Part shown: piece by piece, positions 6,975 through 11,732 of the stretch
Layout: every line of letters starts with the position of its first letter
How positions within the stretch are numbered: the first letter of the stretch is position 1
Assembly: GCA_903886165.1 (NCBI GenBank)
Contig: CAISLL010000344.1
Location: 1 to 11,732 of the forward strand
DNA length: 11,732 nt
Direction: 5' to 3'
Source: an uncultured beta proteobacterium
GTDB lineage: Bacteria; Pseudomonadota; Gammaproteobacteria; Burkholderiales; Burkholderiaceae_C
Made by a program: the position numbers and the translations under genes
The notes under the pieces: generated by a model
Database searches by the model: none
What the model saw: the letters and a program-made list of their open reading frames with translations, nothing else
What the model was told of the DNA's origin: nothing

Positions 6975-7955
6975 ATGACTATGAAATCATTGTTTCGTTT
7001 CAGCGTTCTGGTAGGTGCCTGCTTGGCCAGCACCGCCCTGTGGGCGGAGCCTGCGGTGGTGTTTGACATGGGCGGCAAATTTGACAAGTCTTTCAACGAA
7101 GCTGCCTACAACGGCATGGAAAAGTGGAAAAAAGAAACCGGCAAGAAGTACCTGGAGTTTGAGATCTCCAACGAATCACAGCGCGAACAGGCCTTGCGCC
7201 GCATGGCCGAAAAAGGCGCCAGCCCCATCATTGGCATTGGCTTTGGCCAGGCATCAGCCGTTGAAAAACTGGCCAAGGAGTTTCCCAAGTTGAAATTTGC
7301 CATCATCGACATGGTGGTCGATCTGCCCAATGTGGAGTCGGTGGTGTTCAAAGAGCAAGAAGGCAGCTTTTTGGTCGGGGCTTTGGCCAGCATGGCCAGC
7401 AAGTCGGGCAAGGTGGGCTTTGTGGGGGGGATGGATATTCCGCTGATTCGCAAATTTCAGTGCGGTTATGAACAGGGGGCCAAATTTGTCAACCCCAAGG
7501 CAGAGGTGTTTGCCAACATGACGGGCACCACCGGTGCAGCCTGGAACGACCCCGCGCGGGGTGGTGAACTGGCCAAAGCGCAGTTTGCAAAAGGCGCTGA
7601 TGTGGTGTTTGCCGCAGCGGGTGGTACTGGCATGGGGGTTTACCAAGCGGCCAAAGACAGCAAAAAGCTGGCCATTGGGGTCGATAGCAACCAAAATCAC
7701 CTGCAGCCAGGGACGATGTTGACATCGATGGTCAAAGGGGTCGATGTGGCGGTGTACAACACCGCCAAGGCGCACAAACCCGGCGTGACCGTGTTGGGCC
7801 TCAAGGAGGGTGGCGTGGGCTACGCCCTGGACACGCACAATGCAGCGCTGGTCACGGCGGACATGAAGAAAAAGCTGGAAGCCGCCAAGGCTGACATCAT
7901 CAGCGGCAAGATCAAGGTGGCTGATTACATGGCAGACAACGCCTGCAAATACTGA
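6975..7955 (+). CDS. BMP/PnrA-family ABC transporter substrate-binding protein (probable nucleoside binder)
   Basis: The product has 326 residues. It begins with a Sec signal peptide (basic MTMKSLFRF, hydrophobic core, ALWA cleavage near residue 24), and no lipobox cysteine at the cleavage site, so it should be free in the periplasm. Family marks are VFDMGGKFDKSFNEAAYNG (29-47), GGMDIPLIRKFQCGYEQGAK (151-170), AAGGTGMGVYQAA (214-226) and GVDSNQN (235-241). The family binds purine nucleosides or related molecules for import. Nucleosides are the likely ligand because ribokinase and nucleoside hydrolase genes are divergent from it. The start could also be ATG 6981. It is the first gene of a four-gene operon, with only 8 bases to the ATPase gene. 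Confidence 0.92.
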   Translation: MTMKSLFRFSVLVGACLASTALWAEPAVVFDMGGKFDKSFNEAAYNGMEKWKKETGKKYLEFEISNESQREQALRRMAEKGASPIIGIGFGQASAVEKLAKEFPKLKFAIIDMVVDLPNVESVVFKEQEGSFLVGALASMASKSGKVGFVGGMDIPLIRKFQCGYEQGAKFVNPKAEVFANMTGTTGAAWNDPARGGELAKAQFAKGADVVFAAAGGTGMGVYQAAKDSKKLAIGVDSNQNHLQPGTMLTSMVKGVDVAVYNTAKAHKPGVTVLGLKEGGVGYALDTHNAALVTADMKKKLEAAKADIISGKIKVADYMADNACKY

Positions 7956-7963
7956 GCTGGCCT

Positions 7964-9499
7964 GTGGCCGAAGTCACGGCACCAGCGGTGCGCATGACGG
8001 GCATCCACAAGCACTTTGGCGCGGTGGCTGCCAATGAGAACGTTTGCCTGAGCGTTGCAGCGGGCACCGTCCACGGGATCGTGGGTGAGAACGGCGCGGG
8101 CAAAAGCACCTTGATGTCGATCTTGTACGGTTTCTATCAAGCCGATCAGGGGCAAATCGACGTATTTGGTCAGACCGCAGACATTCGCAATGCCGACGAC
8201 GCCATTGCGTTGGGCATTGGCATGGTTCATCAGCATTTCATGCTGGTCGACACCCTCAGTGCACTTGAAAACGTGATGCTGGGTGCGGAACCACATTGGC
8301 TGCTGCAACGTGCAGACGGCCAGGTTCGTCAGAAATTGAATGCATTGATGGCCTCCACTGGATTGCACATTGCCCTGGACAGTCGGGTGGCGGATTTGCC
8401 GGTGGGTGACCGCCAGCGCTTGGAGATTCTCAAAGCGCTATACAGGGGCGCAAAAATACTGATTCTGGACGAACCTACGGCCGTTTTGACACCCCAGGAA
8501 ACGGAGCAGCTGTTTTCTGTATTGAGGCGACTGCGTGAGCAGGGCAGCACGCTGATTTTGATCACCCACAAGCTTAAAGAGGTGATGGCTTTGTGCGACG
8601 TGGTGACGGTCATGCGGGCTGGGCGCATTGTGCAAGAAGTTCCCATTGCACAAGCCTCTGTGGAGGGCTTGGCCCAGGCCATGGTGGGCAGGCGGGTCAA
8701 CATGGGGCGAGCAGCGGGTGAAGAAGTGGCTTGTGCGGGCAAGGTCTTGCTGCAGGCCAGCCACTTGTGTGTCACTGACGCGTTGGGTGTGAAGCGCCTC
8801 AAAGACGTGGGTTTGGAGCTTCGGGCGGGTGAAATTGTGGGCGTGGCTGGTGTGTCGGGCAATGGCCAGAGTGAGCTAATGGATGTGTTGACAGGGCTGT
8901 TGGTTCCTGATCAGGGGCAGTTGAACCTGTTGGGTAGCAACTTTGAGCCACCCCAGTGGATAGATCCCGGTCAAGCCAGAGACCTGGGCCTGGCTCACGT
9001 GCCCGAAGACCGTCATGCCAGGGCATTGGTGATGGCGTTTGAGGCGTGGGAATCCGCCGCGCTTGGGTATGAGGGTTTGCCGGCCTACAGCTGGCATGGC
9101 TGGATGAATCGTGCCCACATGCATCATGCAACGGCAGACATGATGGCGCGTTTTGACGTGCGTCCCCGCGACACCGAATTGCTCAGCAGCAAATTTTCAG
9201 GCGGTAACCAACAAAAGTTGGTATTAGCGCGGGAACTGGGTCGGGCACCCAAGGTGCTACTGGTGGGTCAGCCCACGCGGGGTGTGGACATTGGCGCAAT
9301 TGAATTCATTTACGCGCAACTCAGAGCTTTGCGCCGGGCTGGTTGTGCTGTGCTGGTGGTTTCCAGTGAGCTGGATGAGATTTTGTCCCTCGCTGACCGC
9401 GTTTTGGTGATGAACCAGGGCCGGGTGGCGGGTGAGTTGCCGGTCAAGGACTGCTCTGAGGCCGCTCTGGGCTTGTTGATGACCGGAGGGCAGTCATGA
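7964..9499 (+). CDS. Double-domain ABC transporter ATPase (sugar/nucleoside importer type)
   Basis: The product has 511 residues and two nucleotide-binding domains in one chain. Domain 1 has Walker A GENGAGKST (41-49), Q-loop VHQ (88-90), signature LPVGDRQRLEILKAL (145-159), Walker B ILILDEPT (165-172) and H-loop H202. Domain 2 has GVSGNGQSE (297-305) in place of a working Walker A, signature FSGGNQQK (411-418) and VLLVGQPTRG (431-440) with Gln for the catalytic Glu. This asymmetry is normal for the family (RbsA, NupO/YufO types), so hydrolysis rests mainly on domain 1. The start is a GTG 8 bases after the preceding stop; an ATG at 7994 would remove ten residues but is still just ahead of the first strand. 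It energises the two permeases encoded next. Confidence 0.93.
   Translation: MAEVTAPAVRMTGIHKHFGAVAANENVCLSVAAGTVHGIVGENGAGKSTLMSILYGFYQADQGQIDVFGQTADIRNADDAIALGIGMVHQHFMLVDTLSALENVMLGAEPHWLLQRADGQVRQKLNALMASTGLHIALDSRVADLPVGDRQRLEILKALYRGAKILILDEPTAVLTPQETEQLFSVLRRLREQGSTLILITHKLKEVMALCDVVTVMRAGRIVQEVPIAQASVEGLAQAMVGRRVNMGRAAGEEVACAGKVLLQASHLCVTDALGVKRLKDVGLELRAGEIVGVAGVSGNGQSELMDVLTGLLVPDQGQLNLLGSNFEPPQWIDPGQARDLGLAHVPEDRHARALVMAFEAWESAALGYEGLPAYSWHGWMNRAHMHHATADMMARFDVRPRDTELLSSKFSGGNQQKLVLARELGRAPKVLLVGQPTRGVDIGAIEFIYAQLRALRRAGCAVLVVSSELDEILSLADRVLVMNQGRVAGELPVKDCSEAALGLLMTGGQS
9485..9490 (+). promoter_or_regulatory. Strong ribosome binding site at an ATGA start/stop overlap
   Basis: GGAGGG lies 5 bases before the ATG at 9496, inside the end of the ATPase gene. 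The start and stop codons share ATGA (9496-9499), which implies translational coupling of the ATPase and the first permease. Confidence 0.75.
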
Positions 9500-10620
9500 A
9501 CACATTGCCACGTTGGGCGGATCTGGTGTTGCTGCCTGTGGTGAGTCTGGCCGTTGCGCTTTTGGCCGCCGGGACCGTGGTGGCGCTGGTCGGGCAAGAT
9601 CCATTGCTCGTGCTTCAGGTGTTGCTCGACGGCGCTTTTGGATCGGCTCGGGGCTTGAGTTACACGTTGTATTACGCCACCACCTTTGTTTTTACGGGGC
9701 TGGCAGTGGCGGTGGCTTTTCATGGGGGATTGTTCAACATCGGGGGTGAGGGGCAAGCCATCATGGGTGGTTTGGGCACGGGTTTGGTGGCGCTGTGGTG
9801 GTCGGCGTTTCTGCCGACTTGGGCCATGCTGCCATTGATGTTGCTTTGTGGGGCCTTGTTCGGCATGGCGTGGGCGGCTGTGCCAGCCTATTTGCAGGCT
9901 TACCGGGGCAGCCATGTGGTGATTACCACCATCATGTTCAATTTCATTGCCAGCAGTGTCTTGGTGTACCTGCTGGTGAATCACCTGCGCACGGCTGGCA
10001 ACATGTCTGTGGAGAGCGCCCCATTTGCGGATTCTGCCAAGTTACCCGGAATGCATGATGCCTTGGCTTGGGTTGGCCTGGAGTGGCCTGCCTCGCCGCT
10101 GAATCTGAGTGTGGTGTTGGCAGCTGTAGCTGCCATCGCTGTGTATTTGTTTTTGTGGCGCACGCGAGCCGGGTACCGGCTGCGTGCGGTGGGTTCAAGC
10201 CCCAGTGCGGCCCAATATGCCGGTATTAATGCCAAACGCCAAGTGCTGGTCGCGATGGCGGTCTCTGGCGCATTGGCTGGCATGGTGGGCATGAATGAAA
10301 TCGCCGGGGTCAGCGGCAAGCTGTTGCTGGAGTTTGTCAGCGGCGCGGGTTTCACCGGCATTGCGGTGGCGCTTATGGGACGCAACCACCCGCTGGGCAT
10401 TGTGCTGGCCAGCCTGTTGTTTGGCGCGCTGTTTCAGGGCGGCGCCGAGGTGGCGTTTGAGGTACAGGGTTTTAGCCGTGACATGGTGGTGATGCTGCAA
10501 GGTTTCGTGGTGCTGTTTTCCGGCGCCATGACCTACGTGATTGCGTCGTTGCTTGTCCGTTTGCTGGGTTATGTTCGGCATTTGGGTGTTTCCGGCGACG
10601 GGGGGCAAACCCATGGATGA
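9496..10620 (+). CDS. ABC transporter permease 1 of the nucleoside-type importer
   Basis: The product is a 374-residue integral inner-membrane protein of the BPD_transp_2 permease class. Hydrophobic segments are seen at about 9-33, 57-76, 87-103, 109-132, 141-164, 200-219, 246-268, 282-313 and 325-352. Conserved marks are FNIGGEGQ (80-87), the loop YRGSHVVITTIMFNFIA (136-152) and AVGSSPSAAQYAGIN (232-246), the last being part of the cytoplasmic loop that contacts the ATPase. It pairs with permease 2 to form the channel. It overlaps the ATPase gene by 4 bases and the next gene by 8 bases. Confidence 0.92.
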   Translation: MNTLPRWADLVLLPVVSLAVALLAAGTVVALVGQDPLLVLQVLLDGAFGSARGLSYTLYYATTFVFTGLAVAVAFHGGLFNIGGEGQAIMGGLGTGLVALWWSAFLPTWAMLPLMLLCGALFGMAWAAVPAYLQAYRGSHVVITTIMFNFIASSVLVYLLVNHLRTAGNMSVESAPFADSAKLPGMHDALAWVGLEWPASPLNLSVVLAAVAAIAVYLFLWRTRAGYRLRAVGSSPSAAQYAGINAKRQVLVAMAVSGALAGMVGMNEIAGVSGKLLLEFVSGAGFTGIAVALMGRNHPLGIVLASLLFGALFQGGAEVAFEVQGFSRDMVVMLQGFVVLFSGAMTYVIASLLVRLLGYVRHLGVSGDGGQTHG

Positions 10621-11581
10621 AACCCTGTTTGGTGCAATGCTGGCATCAACGCTTCGGGTGTCCACACCGCTGATCTTTTGTGCGTTGGCGGGTTTGTTCT
10701 CAGAGCGCTCCGGCGTGGTGGATATTGCCCTGGAGGGCAAAATGCTGTTGGCAGCTTTTGCCGCCGGGGCGTGTGGGGCTGCTTTTGGCAGCACCACCTT
10801 GGCAATCACTGCGGCCATCGGGGTTGCTGTGGTGATGTCCTGGGTGCATGGTCTGGCCTGTGTCAGCCACACTGGTGACCAGGTGGTGTCCGGCGTGGCG
10901 ATCAACATCATTGCCGCAGGCTTGACCGCCGTGTTGGGCGCGGCCTGGTTTCATCAGGGAGGGCAAACGCCGCCTGTGACTGAAGCTGTGCGTATTCAGA
11001 CACTGTGGCCCGTGCTGGCGGAGTCCGCCCGCGGTTCACCATTTCTGAAAACTGTGCTGGCTGATGGGGTTCTGGGACACAACGCGCTGGTGTATCTGGC
11101 GCTGTTGCTGGTGCCTTTGGTCTGGTGGCTGGTTTTCAGAACACGGTTTGGCTTGCGTTTGCGAGCGGTCGGTGAAAACCCGCAAATGGTGGATGCTGCA
11201 GGCGTGTCTGTGACGCAACTGCGTTACACAGCGCTCACCTTGAACGGTGTTCTGTGTGGCCTGGCGGGCAGTTATCTGGTGCTGGCTCAAAGCGCCAGTT
11301 TTTCACAAAATATGACTGCAGGACGCGGATTCATGGCACTTGCTGCTCTTATTTTTGGACGATGGCATCCGATCAAAGCGCTGTGGGCATGCCTGTTATT
11401 TGGGTTCTTGGATGCGGCAGCGATCCGTTTGCAAGGAGTGCGTTTGCCTTGGCTTGGAGAGGTTCCAGTTCAGGCCATCCAGGCACTGCCTTATGTTTTG
11501 ACGGTGATCCTGTTGGCGGGGTTCATGGGCAAATCCATCGCCCCCAAGGCGTTGGGCGTACCTTATTCCAAAGAACGTTAA
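10613..11581 (+). CDS. ABC transporter permease 2 of the nucleoside-type importer
   Basis: The product is a 322-residue integral membrane protein. Family marks include FSERSGVVDIALEGKML (29-45), DQVVSGVAINIIAAGLT (89-105), an ATPase-facing RAVGENPQMVDAAGV loop and the closing PKALGVPY, typical of the second permease of BMP-type importers. Start ATG 10613 was chosen because GGGGGG (10600-10605) lies 7 bases upstream and the family begins just before the first membrane span; the frame stays open back to 10541 but that reading is a shadow of permease 1. It is the last gene of the operon. No terminator with a T run follows, only hairpins without one. Confidence 0.92.
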   Translation: MDETLFGAMLASTLRVSTPLIFCALAGLFSERSGVVDIALEGKMLLAAFAAGACGAAFGSTTLAITAAIGVAVVMSWVHGLACVSHTGDQVVSGVAINIIAAGLTAVLGAAWFHQGGQTPPVTEAVRIQTLWPVLAESARGSPFLKTVLADGVLGHNALVYLALLLVPLVWWLVFRTRFGLRLRAVGENPQMVDAAGVSVTQLRYTALTLNGVLCGLAGSYLVLAQSASFSQNMTAGRGFMALAALIFGRWHPIKALWACLLFGFLDAAAIRLQGVRLPWLGEVPVQAIQALPYVLTVILLAGFMGKSIAPKALGVPYSKER

Positions 11582-11732
11582 AGCGGCCCGCTCATGCAAG
11601 CGGCACTGTCAGTGGGTTTGTGGAGACCCAGAAATCGGCATGGGGGGCAGCCATTATCGACTGCGCCCCTGCCACACCACCCGGCATGCGGGTCCGCACC
11701 GGGCGGTTCGAGAAGTTGAGGTCATGAGAGTC
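11582..11732. other. Hairpin-rich stretch of unknown nature at the right edge
   Basis: Four hairpins lie in a row: CCGCT/AGCGG (11588-11603, 6-base loop), TGGGTTT/AGACCCA (11613-11630, 4-base loop, one G-T pair), GGGG.GCAG/CTGC.CCCC (11642-11669, 10-base loop, one G-G mismatch) and CCCGG-TGCG/CGCA-CCGGG (11680-11703, GGTC loop, 2-base bulge). None has a T run. The minus strand is open for 46 codons from the edge to a TGA at 11592-11594 (containing NRPVRTRMPGG), so a minus-strand gene end is possible. An ATG at 11724 begins MRV on the plus strand, with GAGG too close to be a normal ribosome site. I cannot name it. Confidence 0.4.

Noticed and set aside
8852..9279. Apparent loss of Walker A Lys and Walker B Glu in the second ATPase domain
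   Set aside because: This degeneracy is the normal state of the second domain in sugar and nucleoside importer ATPases, not a sign of decay.
11680..11711. Hairpin resembling domain V of a group II intron, with CGGTTCGAG after it
   Set aside because: The 5' side lacks the AGC catalytic triad and the stem pairing expected with CGGTTC, and no intron-encoded reverse transcriptase is visible in the window.

Overview
The window looks like chromosomal DNA from a betaproteobacterium of the Comamonadaceae type (Rhodoferax, Polaromonas or Acidovorax relatives). Three things suggest this: moderately high GC with frequent TTG and CTG leucine codons, the gene families present, and a short palindromic intergenic element at about 4851-4890 that resembles a dispersed repeat I recall from that family. 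The genus is an inference. No tRNA, rRNA, CRISPR array or complete insertion sequence was seen.

Left part (1-2690). A divergent pair flanks an AT-rich control region. On the minus strand is a DUF6502-like protein with two helix-turn-helix or winged-helix-looking segments, cut by the left edge. On the plus strand is a secreted lipoprotein with two c-type haem sites (CRSCH and CSGCH) separated by two tandem 79-residue Ig-like repeats. The 201-base gap between them carries two copies of a near-identical palindrome with core GGGAAATTTTCCC. Each copy is centred about 70 bases from the start codon of its neighbouring gene, so they look like a pair of operators. The lipoprotein gene ends in a clear intrinsic terminator.

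Middle (2690-4890). A solitary UvrD/Rep-like superfamily 1 helicase gene has divergent Walker A and Walker B motifs. It converges on the nucleoside genes, and the palindromic repeat lies in the junction.

Right part (4886-11581). This is a nucleoside uptake and breakdown cluster. A minus-strand pair encodes a ribokinase and an inosine/uridine-type nucleoside hydrolase. Divergent to it, a plus-strand operon of four genes encodes a BMP/PnrA-type ABC importer: a periplasmic binding protein, a double-domain ATPase and two permeases, with very short gaps or overlaps. Together they would import a nucleoside, split it into base and ribose, and phosphorylate the ribose to ribose-5-phosphate. A hairpin with a seven-T run sits just before the binding-protein gene and may attenuate the operon.

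Right edge (11582-11732). A short stretch rich in hairpins, with no recognisable gene. It could be the edge of a mobile element, a structured RNA, or the C-terminal end of a minus-strand gene.
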